A stretch of DNA of 64,000 nucleotides, from NCBI RefSeq assembly GCF_013035315.1, contig NZ_WQHP01000001.1, positions 434,001 to 498,000 of the forward strand. Reading direction: 5' to 3'. Positions 26,633 to 36,803 of this stretch are shown piece by piece. Source of the DNA: Ruegeria arenilitoris. Lineage in GTDB: Bacteria; Pseudomonadota; Alphaproteobacteria; Rhodobacterales; Rhodobacteraceae. The notes under the pieces were generated by a model that ran no database searches, was not told the DNA's origin, and saw only the letters and a program-made list of their open reading frames with translations. Each line of letters starts with the position of its first letter. Position 1 is the first letter of the stretch. The translations under genes were made by a program, and so were the position numbers.

Positions 26633-28192
26633 ATGACCCAAGACACCCATGACCGCCTTCTGATCATCGACTTCGGCAGCCAGGTTACGCAGCTTATTGC
26701 CCGCCGCCTGCGCGAGTTGAATGTCTATTGCGAAATCCACCCCTATCAGAACGTCACGATGGACTTCGTTCGGGAAATGGCTCCGAAAGCCGTGATTTTC
26801 TCGGGCGGTCCAGACAGTGTGACGCGCGAAGGGTCGCCTCGTGCGCCGCAAGAGATCTTTGACTACGGCGTGCCGATTTTGGGCATCTGCTACGGCCAAC
26901 AGGTGATGATGCACCAGTTGGGCGGCAAGGTTGAAAGCGGGCATGGCACGGCGGAATTCGGGCGCGCGTTTGTAACACCGAAGGAACAGCTGGACATTCT
27001 GGACGGTTGGTTTGCTGATGGGGACGAGCAGGTCTGGATGAGCCACGGCGATCACGTCAGTGAAATCGCCCCCGGCTTCGACGTTTACGGCACCTCGCCC
27101 AACGCGCCTTTCGCGATTACGGCGGATACCAACCGTCACTTCTATGCGGTGCAGTTCCACCCCGAGGTGCACCACACCCCCAAGGGCGCAAAGCTGTATG
27201 AGAATTTCGTTAAGCTAGCAGGGTTCCAGGGCGATTGGACCATGGGCGCTTATCGCGACGAGATGATCCGCAAGATCCGCGAGCAAGTTGGCGACAAGAA
27301 AGTCATCTGCGGGCTTTCCGGCGGTGTAGACAGCTCGGTCGCGGCTATTCTGATCCACGAGGCGATCGGCGATCAGCTGACATGCGTCTTTGTCGACCAC
27401 GGATTGCTGCGCAAAAACGAGGCCGAAGAAGTCGTGGGCATGTTCCGCGACAACTACAACATTCAGCTGATCCACGCGGACGAAAGCGATCTGTTCCTGG
27501 GCGAGCTAGAGGGTCAGAGTGACCCCGAGACCAAGCGCAAGATCATTGGTAAACTGTTCATCGACGTGTTCCAGAAACACGCCGACACAATCGACGGAGC
27601 CGAATTCCTAGCGCAAGGCACGCTGTATCCGGACGTCATTGAATCAGTTTCGTTCTCGGGCGGCCCATCGGTCACGATCAAGTCGCACCACAATGTCGGC
27701 GGTCTGCCCGAAAAGATGGGCCTGAAACTGGTCGAACCCCTGCGTGAATTGTTCAAGGACGAGGTTCGCGCCTTGGGTCGCGAACTGGGTCTTCCGCAGA
27801 GCTTTATTGGCCGTCACCCCTTCCCCGGCCCTGGCCTAGCGATCCGCTGCCCCGGTGAAATCACCCGCGAAAAGCTGGACATCCTGCGCGAGGCAGATGC
27901 TGTTTATATCGACCAAATCCGCAAGCACGGGCTCTATGACGACATCTGGCAGGCTTTTGTGGCCATTCTGCCCGTACGCACCGTGGGTGTCATGGGCGAC
28001 GGACGCACCTATGACTACGCCTGCGCGCTTCGTGCCGTGACGTCAGTGGACGGCATGACCGCGGACTACTACCCGTTCAGCCACGAATTCCTTGGTGAAA
28101 CAGCCACGCGGATCATCAATGAGGTCAAGGGCATCAACAGGTGCACCTACGACATTACCTCAAAACCACCCGGAACGATTGAGTGGGAATAA
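26633..28192 (+). CDS. guaA: GMP synthase (glutamine-hydrolysing)
   Basis: GuaA turns XMP into GMP using glutamine and ATP. The class I glutamine amidotransferase part has ICYGQQVM (catalytic Cys) and the His/Glu of QFHPEVHHT; the synthetase part has the PP-loop [10 protein letters not shown] and the C-terminal dimer domain ending KPPGTIEWE. The start ATG 26633 gives 519 aa, as expected; a GTG at 26579 in frame is less likely. Divergent from mgtC. Confidence 0.96.
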   Translation: MTQDTHDRLLIIDFGSQVTQLIARRLRELNVYCEIHPYQNVTMDFVREMAPKAVIFSGGPDSVTREGSPRAPQEIFDYGVPILGICYGQQVMMHQLGGKVESGHGTAEFGRAFVTPKEQLDILDGWFADGDEQVWMSHGDHVSEIAPGFDVYGTSPNAPFAITADTNRHFYAVQFHPEVHHTPKGAKLYENFVKLAGFQGDWTMGAYRDEMIRKIREQVGDKKVICGLSGGVDSSVAAILIHEAIGDQLTCVFVDHGLLRKNEAEEVVGMFRDNYNIQLIHADESDLFLGELEGQSDPETKRKIIGKLFIDVFQKHADTIDGAEFLAQGTLYPDVIESVSFSGGPSVTIKSHHNVGGLPEKMGLKLVEPLRELFKDEVRALGRELGLPQSFIGRHPFPGPGLAIRCPGEITREKLDILREADAVYIDQIRKHGLYDDIWQAFVAILPVRTVGVMGDGRTYDYACALRAVTSVDGMTADYYPFSHEFLGETATRIINEVKGINRCTYDITSKPPGTIEWE

Positions 28193-28260
28193 GTACCCGA
28201 TTATGTTTTTTTTACACGATCTAAAGTACACTAATCACCTTCCTTGGAATGAGGCCATTC

Positions 28261-28971
28261 ATGAAGAACACGCATTTCTGGATATTGCGAAAGATCCTGA
28301 AACGTGCGTCTAAGGCGTCATTGGAACAGGTCAAAACCTACCGGATTTTGGGTGAAACCTATGGGCAGTACGACTCCATGGAAAACTGGGACTGTCGCGA
28401 TGGCGAAGGCCGTGAAATCCCTTGGTACACTTATCCGGCGATAGAATATCTTGACAGCTTTGATCTGAACGGCATACGCGTTCTGGAATATGGCAGTGGG
28501 AACTCCTCGATCTTCTACCTGAATGCAGGCGCAGAGGTAACATCGATCGAAAACGACAAAGGCTGGTTTGACAAGATTTCTGCTTCTCTCGCTGACAAAC
28601 CGTATTTCACCTATTTCTTCGAACAGGACGAAGCGCAATACGTCGAGCGCGATGAAATACAAAATGCCGATATCGTCGTAATCGACGGGCGCTATCGCAA
28701 CGCCTGCGCCAGATTTATGCGGAAACGGCTCCAACAGAAACGGATCGATCCGGTTATGATTGTCTTCGACAATTCGGACAGGCACCCGGACTGCATTGCC
28801 TTGCTGGATGAGGCCACGGGCTGGAACAGATGCGATTTCAACGGCTTCGGTCCGATCAATTCTTACACATGGACCACGTCGGTCTATCTCAACCCATCGC
28901 GGCAACTGTCCAGAAAGAATCGTTTGGCCCCAATAGGCGGGCTGGGTGACGTGAGTGCAGACGACAGTTAG
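28261..28971 (+). CDS. SAM-dependent methyltransferase-like protein
   Basis: The 236-aa protein has a Rossmann SAM motif VLEYGSGNSSIFYLN near residue 75, a motif-II-like acidic IEND and ADIVVIDGRYRN, a class I methyltransferase pattern close to those found in cell-surface glycan clusters. Substrate unknown. GAGG lies 6 nt before ATG 28261; an ATG at 28249 is in frame. Composition is visibly richer in A/T than neighbouring genes, and with the next gene it may be an acquired pair. Confidence 0.72.
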   Translation: MKNTHFWILRKILKRASKASLEQVKTYRILGETYGQYDSMENWDCRDGEGREIPWYTYPAIEYLDSFDLNGIRVLEYGSGNSSIFYLNAGAEVTSIENDKGWFDKISASLADKPYFTYFFEQDEAQYVERDEIQNADIVVIDGRYRNACARFMRKRLQQKRIDPVMIVFDNSDRHPDCIALLDEATGWNRCDFNGFGPINSYTWTTSVYLNPSRQLSRKNRLAPIGGLGDVSADDS

Positions 28972-28986
28972 GACCCAGCGGACGCG

Positions 28987-29718
28987 ATGCCACCGACACT
29001 TGATAGGACGGGCGCTTTGAAACTACTTAGCAGAATAAAAAGGTCGATTTCAAAGCGGCTCAGTCCACCAAATACCAAATATTACGGTTTGAACGCTCTC
29101 GATCAAAAGATTGAGCCCTATCTGGATTTCGACAACGGTTTCTTTGTGGAACTCGGGGCAAATGACGGCGTCACACAATCCAACACCTACTATTTGGAAA
29201 AAGATAGGGGATGGCAGGGTGTTCTGGTCGAGCCGGTACCGCATAACTTTCTCAAATGTGTCTCAACACGGGGAAGCCGGAGCAAAGTGTTTTGCAATGC
29301 CTGCGTCGACTTCGGTTTTCCTGATCGCTTAATCGAGATGGACTACGCAAACCTGATGAGCGTAGGTGTCGGACAGGAATTGGACCTTTCGGATCGAGAC
29401 GAGCATCTAAGGATTGCTCAACTACACATGAAAGACACCGAGGTCAGTTTCTCGTTCGGCGCGGTCGCCCGCCCGCTCAATGATCTTCTCATCGAGGCAC
29501 ATTCACCAAAAAACATAAACCTTCTCTCATTGGATGTCGAGGGAGCAGAACTGAGTGTGCTAAAGGGGATTGATCACGACCAGTTTCGCTTTGACTTTTT
29601 ATTGATCGAGTGCCGCGATCTTGGCCGGTTGCAGAAATATCTGAGCACAGTTGAATACGAACTTGAAACCGCCCTCACTCGGCACGACTATCTTTTCCGC
29701 AACAACCGACAGGCTTAG
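28987..29718 (+). CDS. FkbM family methyltransferase
   Basis: The 243-aa protein has the FkbM layout: FVELGANDGVTQSNTYYLE near residue 53 (SAM motif), WQGVLVEPVPHNF, and the later LLSLDVEGAELSVLKGI, which carries the conserved DVEG-E motif. FkbM enzymes O-methylate sugars or polyketides. It follows the preceding methyltransferase at 15 bp and shares its A/T-rich composition. No glycosyltransferase is next to it, so its acceptor is unknown. Confidence 0.85.
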   Translation: MPPTLDRTGALKLLSRIKRSISKRLSPPNTKYYGLNALDQKIEPYLDFDNGFFVELGANDGVTQSNTYYLEKDRGWQGVLVEPVPHNFLKCVSTRGSRSKVFCNACVDFGFPDRLIEMDYANLMSVGVGQELDLSDRDEHLRIAQLHMKDTEVSFSFGAVARPLNDLLIEAHSPKNINLLSLDVEGAELSVLKGIDHDQFRFDFLLIECRDLGRLQKYLSTVEYELETALTRHDYLFRNNRQA

Positions 29719-29808
29719 TTCGTTCATGCTAAGAAGACCCAAGTGGAATTGGCCCGTTTCGAACACCTACTTCGCAGTCTTGCTTCTTTGTGTTGAGTTG
29801 TCCTCGCT

Positions 29809-30714
29809 TTGAAGCGTGCACCTAGTCATCTTGGCAAGGCAGCGCTCTGGATGACCGGGGCGATTGCCTCATTTTCCTCCATGGCAGTCGCGGGACGCGA
29901 GTTGAGCGTTACCCATGACACGTTCGAGATCATGTTCTATCGCAGCCTCGTGGGTATTTGCGTCGTCGCTCTGGTCCTGACGGCAACAGGGAAATGGCAT
30001 CAGGTCTCGACCAAACGGATTGGCTTGCACGGCGTTCGCAACTTGCTGCATTTCACTGGCCAAAACCTCTGGTTTTATGCCGTAAGTGTCATCCCGCTGG
30101 CGCAGGTTTTCGCGTTGGAGTTCACACAGCCCATCTGGGTCATCCTACTGTCGCCCTTGCTGTTGAAAGAGCGTCTGACAACCGTACGCATGATGTCGGC
30201 ATTGATTGGTTTTGCGGGCATCCTGATGGTAGCGCGCCCGGGTGCCGTACCCCTCAGCGCGGGTGTGTTAACGGCCGCCCTGTCCGCCGTTTTCTTTGCT
30301 TTGACAACCATATCGACCAAGTCCCTCACCCGCTTTGCCAGCATTGGGTGCATCATGTTCTGGCTGACGGTCATGCAAGCCGCGTTGGGGTTGATTGCGT
30401 CCGGGATCGACGGTCAGATCACGCTACCTTCGGCCAGCACCGCTCCGTTCTTGCTGTTGGTGGGGCTGGCCGGGCTTTTGGCGCATTACTGCATTACCAA
30501 TGCGCTCGCCATTGCGCCGGCAACTGTTGTGGTCCCCTTTGACTTTGCTCGCCTTCCGACCATCGCGGTGGTGGGCATGGTTTTGTATCACGAACCCTTG
30601 GATCACTGGACGCTTCTTGGTGCTGCCGTGATCTTCTCAGGTATCTTTTTGAACGTCCAGGCCGAGAATCGTAACAGTTTGGCAACACTCTCCGGCGACA
30701 CTCAACGCAAGTAA
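29809..30714 (+). CDS. EamA/DMT family permease
   Basis: The 301-aa product has about ten hydrophobic helices and two EamA repeats (FTQPIWVILLSPLLLKERLT ends the first, LYHEPLDHWTLLGAAVIFSG the second), a drug/metabolite transporter topology. Export of small metabolites is usual; substrate unknown. The frame begins with TTG 29809 but no good ribosome site is visible; ATG 29850 is an alternative that would remove the basic N-terminus. Confidence 0.85.
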   Translation: MKRAPSHLGKAALWMTGAIASFSSMAVAGRELSVTHDTFEIMFYRSLVGICVVALVLTATGKWHQVSTKRIGLHGVRNLLHFTGQNLWFYAVSVIPLAQVFALEFTQPIWVILLSPLLLKERLTTVRMMSALIGFAGILMVARPGAVPLSAGVLTAALSAVFFALTTISTKSLTRFASIGCIMFWLTVMQAALGLIASGIDGQITLPSASTAPFLLLVGLAGLLAHYCITNALAIAPATVVVPFDFARLPTIAVVGMVLYHEPLDHWTLLGAAVIFSGIFLNVQAENRNSLATLSGDTQRK

Positions 30715-30835
30715 CGCACGGTCACCAGTTGACGATAAAGTAAAGCTTAGAAAAGTATCGAGCACCGCATTACAGGTCAGTCCGCACCACAACATTACAG
30801 GCACTGACCTTCAGGAGACCTAGAGGGAGGAAATA

Positions 30836-31960
30836 ATGAAAAAAGCGCTTCTACAGGCGTGCGCGGTGTGCATTGGCGCAACTGGGGCATACGCTGGCGG
30901 TCTGGACCGTAGTGGCCAGGGCGTCAACATCCTGTTCGAGGAAGGATCTGTTGTACAGTTCCGTTTCAGCTACACAAACCCCAGCGTCAGCGGTGAGCAA
31001 AACGGGGTTCCGTCAGGGAACGTCGCCAACAGCTTCTTCACCCCGCACCTGGCATATAAACACGCGTTCACAGACCAGCTGGATTTTGCACTGATCTATG
31101 ACGAGCCTTTTGGCGCCGATGTCCGCTATCCGTCGAACTATCCGCTGTCGCGGAACCCGACTGCAGCCGTGGGTGGACGCACGGACGTTCTGCGTGCAAA
31201 GGCAGATGTTGATGCGATCACAGCTCTGCTGCGTTACAAGTTCGATGGTGGATTCAGCGCCATTGGTGGTATCCGCGCACAGCGCGCCGATGCGAATGTC
31301 GCTGTACCCATCGTAGCCGGATATGAATTTGAATCCGGTGCCGAGATTGATTTCGGCTATGTTGTAGGTGTCGCATGGGAACGCCCGGAAATCGCGGCAC
31401 GCGTTGCACTGACCTACAACTCGAAAATCACTCACAAGTTCGACTCGACCGAATCCATCAACCGCGTTCCGCCGATCCCGGCCGCGCTGGTGACGGCACA
31501 GACTCAGACCGAAGTTGTAACACCCCAGTCGGTTAACCTGGACTTCCAGACAGGCGTTGCGCCCAACACGCTGCTGTTCGGTTCGATCCGCTGGGTTGAC
31601 TGGCCGCAGACCGTACTGGCCCCGCCGGTATATCTCAGCGCTGCAAACCAGAACCTGGTCGACTACGACGACGACACTTTCACCTACTCGCTTGGTGTGG
31701 GTTATAAGTTCTCGGAAGAGTTTTCGGGCGCGATCACTGCAGGTTACGAAACCTCCGGCGACACCACCGTATCGAACCTTGGCCCGACTGATGGCTTCTG
31801 GAGCCTGGGCGTCGGCGGCACCTACTCGTTCGAGCAGGCACAGCTGTCGGGCGGTATCCGCTACACCGACATCGGCGACGCGACCACCACAACCGGCGGC
31901 CAGTTCTCGGGCAACTCGGCCTGGAGCGTCGGTCTGCAGCTGACTTACTTCCTGCAGTAA
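30836..31960 (+). CDS. OmpP1/FadL-type outer membrane channel
   Basis: The 374-aa product has a signal peptide (cleaved near AYAGG, residue 20-22), then GLDRSGQGVNILFEEG, and a body of alternating amphipathic strands ending in aromatic YF-LQ: a beta-barrel of the FadL/TodX/OmpP1 family, channels for hydrophobic compounds such as fatty acids or hydrocarbons. A strong GGAGGAAATA precedes the ATG. A terminator follows, so it is probably a single-gene unit. Confidence 0.88.
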   Translation: MKKALLQACAVCIGATGAYAGGLDRSGQGVNILFEEGSVVQFRFSYTNPSVSGEQNGVPSGNVANSFFTPHLAYKHAFTDQLDFALIYDEPFGADVRYPSNYPLSRNPTAAVGGRTDVLRAKADVDAITALLRYKFDGGFSAIGGIRAQRADANVAVPIVAGYEFESGAEIDFGYVVGVAWERPEIAARVALTYNSKITHKFDSTESINRVPPIPAALVTAQTQTEVVTPQSVNLDFQTGVAPNTLLFGSIRWVDWPQTVLAPPVYLSAANQNLVDYDDDTFTYSLGVGYKFSEEFSGAITAGYETSGDTTVSNLGPTDGFWSLGVGGTYSFEQAQLSGGIRYTDIGDATTTTGGQFSGNSAWSVGLQLTYFLQ

Positions 31961-31982
31961 GCAGCACAGCTCAAGACTTTTG

Positions 31983-32009
31983 AAACCCCGCCATTAAGGC
32001 GGGGTTTTT
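31983..32009 (+). terminator. Rho-independent terminator after the FadL-type gene
   Basis: A 10-bp stem AAACCCCGCC (31983-31992) / GGCGGGGTTT (31998-32007) with a 5-nt loop, continuing in T's to 32009. Confidence 0.92.
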
Positions 32010-32046
32010 CTTTGCGCAGGTTTCGGGTCGAACGCCACGCCAGAGA

Positions 32047-32958
32047 GTGCAACAACACCTTATGGAAACGCAAAAACACCTTTCTCCAAGGGCTTGGGCT
32101 GAACTTCTGCTGCTGGGCCTGATCTGGGGCGCATCATTTATCTCGATCCGCGTCGCGCTGGACACGATTCCGGTAATGACCTCGGTCCTGCACCGGGTCT
32201 TCTGGGCAATGCTGGCGCTTTGGCTGGTTGTCTGGGTCAAACGCCTTAACGTTCCACGCAGCCCCAGAATCTGGGGCGCGTTCCTGGTTATGGGACTTTT
32301 GAACAATGCCGTCCCGTTTTCCCTTATGGCCTGGGGGCAGTTGTACATCGAGACAGGCCTGACCTCGATCCTGAATGCCGCCACAGCGGTGTTCGGCGTG
32401 TTGATAGCAGCCATCTTTTTCAAGGACGAGCGCCTGACACCCGCACGCGGAATCGGAGTGGGTTTGGGTTTTCTGGGCGTGGCCATGGCAATCGGCCTGC
32501 AGAATTTCACCACGTTCAACCTGCAAAGCGCCGCACAACTCGCGATTCTGGCGGGCACCGTGTCCTACGCTCTGGCCAGCGCCTGGGCCCGAGCCAATTT
32601 GACGGGCCTGTCCCCGATTGTTGCCGCAGCCGGTATGCTGACCGCCTCGACCCTTTTGATGCTGCCGATCACTTTGATGATCGACGGCATCTCGTCCCTG
32701 AACCTGCCAGCGATCACCTGGGCAGCGATCGCATACTATGCCCTGTTCGCGACCGCGGGCGCGTATCTTTTGTACTACCGCGTTTTGGCGATGGCCGGGG
32801 CTGGCAACCTGATGCTGGTCACGCTCATCATCCCGCCCGTGGCGATCATCCTAGGTGCCGTCTTGCGCAATGAAGCCCTGCCACCACAAGCCTTCTTGGG
32901 ATTTGCAGTACTTGCCATAGGGCTGGTGATCCTCAACCGCGCCCGACCACGTGATTGA
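32047..32958 (+). CDS. EamA/DMT family permease
   Basis: A second DMT transporter of about 300 aa with ten predicted helices and two EamA halves (LLGLIWGASFISIRVAL at the start of the first; YYRVLAMAGAGNLMLVTLI in the second). Substrate unknown. GTG 32047 and ATG 32062 are both possible starts; neither has a strong ribosome site. Confidence 0.86.
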   Translation: MQQHLMETQKHLSPRAWAELLLLGLIWGASFISIRVALDTIPVMTSVLHRVFWAMLALWLVVWVKRLNVPRSPRIWGAFLVMGLLNNAVPFSLMAWGQLYIETGLTSILNAATAVFGVLIAAIFFKDERLTPARGIGVGLGFLGVAMAIGLQNFTTFNLQSAAQLAILAGTVSYALASAWARANLTGLSPIVAAAGMLTASTLLMLPITLMIDGISSLNLPAITWAAIAYYALFATAGAYLLYYRVLAMAGAGNLMLVTLIIPPVAIILGAVLRNEALPPQAFLGFAVLAIGLVILNRARPRD

Positions 32959-33007
32959 CGCCGCCCCCTGCCCGTTTTAGCTAGGTCACAAAAAGGGACA
33001 GCGGACG

Positions 33008-33880
33008 ATGATCTACAGCTCGGCAAAAGACTGGCGCGATGCAGCGCGAAAAAAGGTGCTGTTTTTCGGCATGTCGGGGCTGGGCAAAACCTACGTGTCC
33101 AATGTGTTGCGCGAATCCGGCGATTGGTTCCACTATTCGATCGATTATCGCATCGGCACCCGTTACATGGGCGAGTACATCATCGACAACGCCAAGGCAG
33201 AGGCGATGAAAGTCCCGTTCCTGCGCGAATTGCTGCTGACGGATTCGATCTATATCGGGTCAAACATCTCATTCGAAAACCTGACACCGGTCGCCGCTTA
33301 TCTGGGCAAACCCGGCAACCCGGATCTAGGTGGCCTGGACCTGACCGAGTATCGCCGCAGGCAGGAACAGTTTCGCCAGGCTGAAATCCATGCCCTGCTG
33401 GATACCCAGTATTTCATCGACCGGGCAGAACGTCTGTATCAGTACCCGAACTTTATGTGTGATACCGGTGGATCGATCTGTGAATGGGTCGACCCCAACG
33501 ACCCTGCTGATCACGTTCTTTCCGAATTGTCTCGCCAGACCCTGATGATCTGGATCAAGGGGGATGACGAACACACCGCAGAACTGATCCGGCGCTTTGA
33601 CAAGGCTCCAAAGCCGATGTCCTACCAACCCGAATTTTTGACCCGCGTCTGGGAGGAATACCTGGCCGAACACGATTGCGCCGCAGACGCGGTCGACCCG
33701 GATGCTTTCATCCGATGGACCTATGCGCGGGCGCTGGCGCATCGCCAACCCCGCTATGAAGCAATGGCTGAAAACTGGGGCGTGACCGTCACCGCCGAAG
33801 ACATGCACAAGGTCCGGGACGCCGCTGATTTCGATGAGTTGATCGAACGCACCCTTGAGACGCGGACAAACCGCGCTTAA
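33008..33880 (+). CDS. P-loop ATPase of unknown function
   Basis: The 290-aa protein has a Walker A motif GMSGLGKTY near residue 21 and an acidic, Tyr-rich body; no membrane segment or signal. I recall similar single-gene ATPases widely conserved in Rhodobacterales without an assigned role. A GCGGACG region precedes ATG 33008. It is followed at 39 bp by metA on the same strand. Confidence 0.75.
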   Translation: MIYSSAKDWRDAARKKVLFFGMSGLGKTYVSNVLRESGDWFHYSIDYRIGTRYMGEYIIDNAKAEAMKVPFLRELLLTDSIYIGSNISFENLTPVAAYLGKPGNPDLGGLDLTEYRRRQEQFRQAEIHALLDTQYFIDRAERLYQYPNFMCDTGGSICEWVDPNDPADHVLSELSRQTLMIWIKGDDEHTAELIRRFDKAPKPMSYQPEFLTRVWEEYLAEHDCAADAVDPDAFIRWTYARALAHRQPRYEAMAENWGVTVTAEDMHKVRDAADFDELIERTLETRTNRA

Positions 33881-33919
33881 TTACCGCCTCTACACTGAAA
33901 CTCCAAAGGCTTGCACCTG

Positions 33920-34837
33920 ATGCCGATCAAGATTCCTTCCGACCTTCCTGCATATGACGTTCTCACCAAAGAGGGCGTCATGGTCATGGCTGAGGATCAG
34001 GCGATGCGTCAGGACATCCGGCCTTTGCGGATCGGCCTGCTGAATCTGATGCCAAAAAAGATTCAGACCGAAAACCAGTTCGCACGCCTGATCGGAGCGA
34101 CTCCGCTGCAGATTGACCTGTCTTTGATCCGCATGACCGAGCATCGCACTAAGAACACAGCTGCCGATCACATGGCCGAGTTCTATCAGCCTTTCCAGGA
34201 TGTGAAGGATCAGAAATTCGACGGTCTGATCATCACCGGTGCGCCCATCGAGCATCTGGAATTCGATGACGTCACCTATTGGGACGAGATGACCGAAGTG
34301 TTCGAGTGGACCCAGACTAACGTTCATTCCACATTCGGCGTCTGCTGGGGTGGGATGGCGATGATCAACCATTTCCACGGCGTCCAAAAACACATGCTGG
34401 ATGCAAAGGCGTTCGGGTGTTTCCGCCATCAGAATCAGGTCCCGGCGTCTCCGTTTTTGCGCGGGTTTTCTGACGATTGTGTGATTCCGGTCAGCCGCTG
34501 GACAGAGATGAAACAGGATGAGATCGACGCAGCTGATGGTCTGACCACATTGCTGGGCAGTGATGAAGTCGGCCCCTGTCTGGTCGAAGATTCCAAGCAT
34601 CGCGCGATCTACATCTTCAATCACTTCGAATATGACAGCGATACGTTGAAGCAGGAATATGACCGCGACGTCGCCAATGGGACGCCGATCAATGTTCCGA
34701 TGAACTACTACCCCGACGACGATCCTTCGCAGCCGCCGCAAAACCGGTGGCGCAGCCATGCGCACCTGCTTTATGGCAACTGGATCAACGAGATCTATCA
34801 GTCCACACCGTTCAACATGGATAACATTGGCCGTTAA
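33920..34837 (+). CDS. metA: Homoserine O-acetyltransferase of the MetA type
   Basis: MetA acylates homoserine as the first step of methionine synthesis. The catalytic Cys142 is in FGVCWGG, His235 and Glu237 in FNHFEYDS. At position 111 the family discriminator is Glu ([10 protein letters not shown]), the residue reported to select acetyl-CoA, whereas E. coli MetA has Gly there and uses succinyl-CoA; so acetylation is predicted even though the fold is the 'succinyltransferase' one. ATG 33920 gives [11 protein letters not shown], the usual start (305 aa). Its end overlaps the TTG start of the downstream hydrolase. Confidence 0.93.
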   Translation: MPIKIPSDLPAYDVLTKEGVMVMAEDQAMRQDIRPLRIGLLNLMPKKIQTENQFARLIGATPLQIDLSLIRMTEHRTKNTAADHMAEFYQPFQDVKDQKFDGLIITGAPIEHLEFDDVTYWDEMTEVFEWTQTNVHSTFGVCWGGMAMINHFHGVQKHMLDAKAFGCFRHQNQVPASPFLRGFSDDCVIPVSRWTEMKQDEIDAADGLTTLLGSDEVGPCLVEDSKHRAIYIFNHFEYDSDTLKQEYDRDVANGTPINVPMNYYPDDDPSQPPQNRWRSHAHLLYGNWINEIYQSTPFNMDNIGR

Positions 34838-35780
34838 AGTTCTCATAGCCCTCGGCCTGGTTGTGACGGGTCTGATCGTGCTGACCGCTTGGCGGGCCGC
34901 ACAAAACGAAGCTGCGGCCGAGGCCAGTTTTCCGCCTGAGGGCGAGATCGTTGTGGTCGACGGCGTCGCAGTACACGCCGAGATCATGGGCGAAGGGCCG
35001 GATGTGGTTCTGATTCACGGGTCCAGCGGAAACACCCGCGACATGACATTTGCTCTGGCCCCGATCCTGGCAGAAAACTTCCGGGTGATCGTCTTTGATC
35101 GCCCGGGTCTAGGGTATAGCGACAGCTTCAATCCCACCGGGGAAACCATTGAAGAGCAAGCACTGATCCTACAAAAAGCTGCTGCGCAACTGGGCGCGGA
35201 CAAGCCTATTGTGGCGGGTCAAAGCTATGGTGGGTCTGTGTCTTTGGCTTGGGCTGTGACGCGGCCCGAGAATATTTCGGCCTTGGTGCTCATCGCGCCT
35301 GCGGCGATCCCTTGGGAAACGCCTTTGGATGGGTTCAACAAGCTTGCGTCCACGCCAACCGGGAACGCGCTGGCCCTGCCGCTGATCACGGCTTTTGTAC
35401 CTGAATGGTATGTCGAGCAGGCGCTGGATCGGGTCTTTGCCCCTCAGACTGCACCCGATGGCTATTCGGACCACTTCGGTCCTGGCCTGACCATGCGACG
35501 CGCGTCAATGCATGCCAATGCTAAGCAGCGGGCAAACCTGTTGGACGAGGTCCGTGCCCTACAACCCCGCTATGGTGAGATTTCTGTTCCAACCGAGGTT
35601 GTCCATGGAACCGCGGACACGACCGTAAGCTTTGGTTGGCACGCAGAACAATTGGTCGAACAGATCCCCAACGCTGAACTGATCGAGCTTCCGGGGATCG
35701 GCCATATGCCGCAGGTTGTTGCTGCCCCCGAAGTTGCGGCGGCAATCGAACGCGCGGCTGAACGAGCGGGTTTGCGTTAA
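34827..35780 (+). CDS. Membrane-anchored alpha/beta hydrolase
   Basis: After a single N-terminal membrane helix ([20 protein letters not shown]) the protein is a standard alpha/beta hydrolase: oxyanion LIHGSSGN, nucleophile Ser in AGQSYGGS, Asp in HGTADTTVS and His in PGIGHMPQ. The probable start is TTG 34827 within the last codons of metA; a frame to ATG 34758 would overlap metA by 80 bases and break the helix start. Substrate unknown; location should be the inner membrane facing the periplasm. Confidence 0.82.
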   Translation: MAVKVLIALGLVVTGLIVLTAWRAAQNEAAAEASFPPEGEIVVVDGVAVHAEIMGEGPDVVLIHGSSGNTRDMTFALAPILAENFRVIVFDRPGLGYSDSFNPTGETIEEQALILQKAAAQLGADKPIVAGQSYGGSVSLAWAVTRPENISALVLIAPAAIPWETPLDGFNKLASTPTGNALALPLITAFVPEWYVEQALDRVFAPQTAPDGYSDHFGPGLTMRRASMHANAKQRANLLDEVRALQPRYGEISVPTEVVHGTADTTVSFGWHAEQLVEQIPNAELIELPGIGHMPQVVAAPEVAAAIERAAERAGLR

Positions 35781-35829
35781 ACCTGCGGCTAATCCATAGT
35801 TGGAACTGGATTTTATCGCGAGGTAGACC

Positions 35830-36699
35830 ATGACCCGTTCCGAAAAAGGTTCCATTGAAAAGTATTTTCGAAAAGAAGCGCCAAAAGAGGTGCGATCAGC
35901 CATCGAAAAGGCGGGTAAGGACGACATCCTGAACCCATCTTATCCTTACGACGAACGCATGAAGCGTAAGGACTATGAGCAAGAGATGGAATTGCTGCAG
36001 ATCGAGCTGGTCAAAATGCAATCCTGGGTCAAAGAGACCGACCACCGCGTGGCAATCATCTTTGAAGGGCGTGACGCAGCAGGAAAAGGCGGTACGATCA
36101 AACGCTTTCGCGAAAACCTTAACCCTCGAGGCGCCCGCAATGTGGCACTAAGCAAACCGTCCGATACTGAACGCAGTCAGTGGTATTTCCAACGGTACAT
36201 TCCACACCTGCCGGCTGCCGGTGAAATCGTGTTTTTCGACCGCAGCTGGTACAATCGCGGTGTAGTGGAAAACGTTTTCGGCTTTTGCGAAACAGATGAG
36301 CGTGAAAGGTTTTTCCGACAGGTCCTGCCGCTAGAGACCGGATTGGTGAATGACGGGATCAAGCTGTTCAAGTTTTGGCTCAACGTCGGGCGCGCGGAAC
36401 AGTTGAACCGTTTTCTGGCACGTGAGACAGACCCGCTAAAGCAATGGAAACTCAGCCCAATTGACGTTGCGGGCCTTAGCAAGTGGGATGAGTACACGCA
36501 GTCCATCTCAGAGACTTTGACGCGCAGCCATTCGGATCACTGCCCGTGGACCATTGTTCGCTCGGACGACAAAAAGCGCGCCCGGCTTGCCGCCATTCGA
36601 ACCGTCCTGCACGCGCTGGACTATGACGAGAAGGACAAGAAGGCGATTGGCAAGAACGATCCTCTGATCTGTGGTGGCCCCGAAATTTGGGAGGCGTGA
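35830..36699 (+). CDS. ppk2: Polyphosphate kinase 2 (PPK2, class I)
   Basis: The 289-aa protein is a one-domain PPK2, which uses polyphosphate to phosphorylate nucleoside diphosphates. Walker [12 protein letters not shown] near residue 79, the lid-module Arg residues, and Walker [13 protein letters not shown] are present. A GAGGTAG ribosome site precedes it. Class I by the single domain; ADP versus GDP preference cannot be read. Confidence 0.93.
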   Translation: MTRSEKGSIEKYFRKEAPKEVRSAIEKAGKDDILNPSYPYDERMKRKDYEQEMELLQIELVKMQSWVKETDHRVAIIFEGRDAAGKGGTIKRFRENLNPRGARNVALSKPSDTERSQWYFQRYIPHLPAAGEIVFFDRSWYNRGVVENVFGFCETDERERFFRQVLPLETGLVNDGIKLFKFWLNVGRAEQLNRFLARETDPLKQWKLSPIDVAGLSKWDEYTQSISETLTRSHSDHCPWTIVRSDDKKRARLAAIRTVLHALDYDEKDKKAIGKNDPLICGGPEIWEA

Positions 36700-36803
36700 T
36701 GACATTTCCGTGCCCCATCCCTGCTGAGCATTGGACGAATGGCGCAGCGTGAATTATCTCTTGGCTCTCCAAGGCTTAAACAAAAAGGGCTCGTGACACA
36801 GGC

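Noticed and set aside
34758-34826. N-terminal extension of the membrane-anchored hydrolase
   Set aside because: It would lie inside the metA coding region and precede the natural membrane helix; TTG 34827 is the better start.
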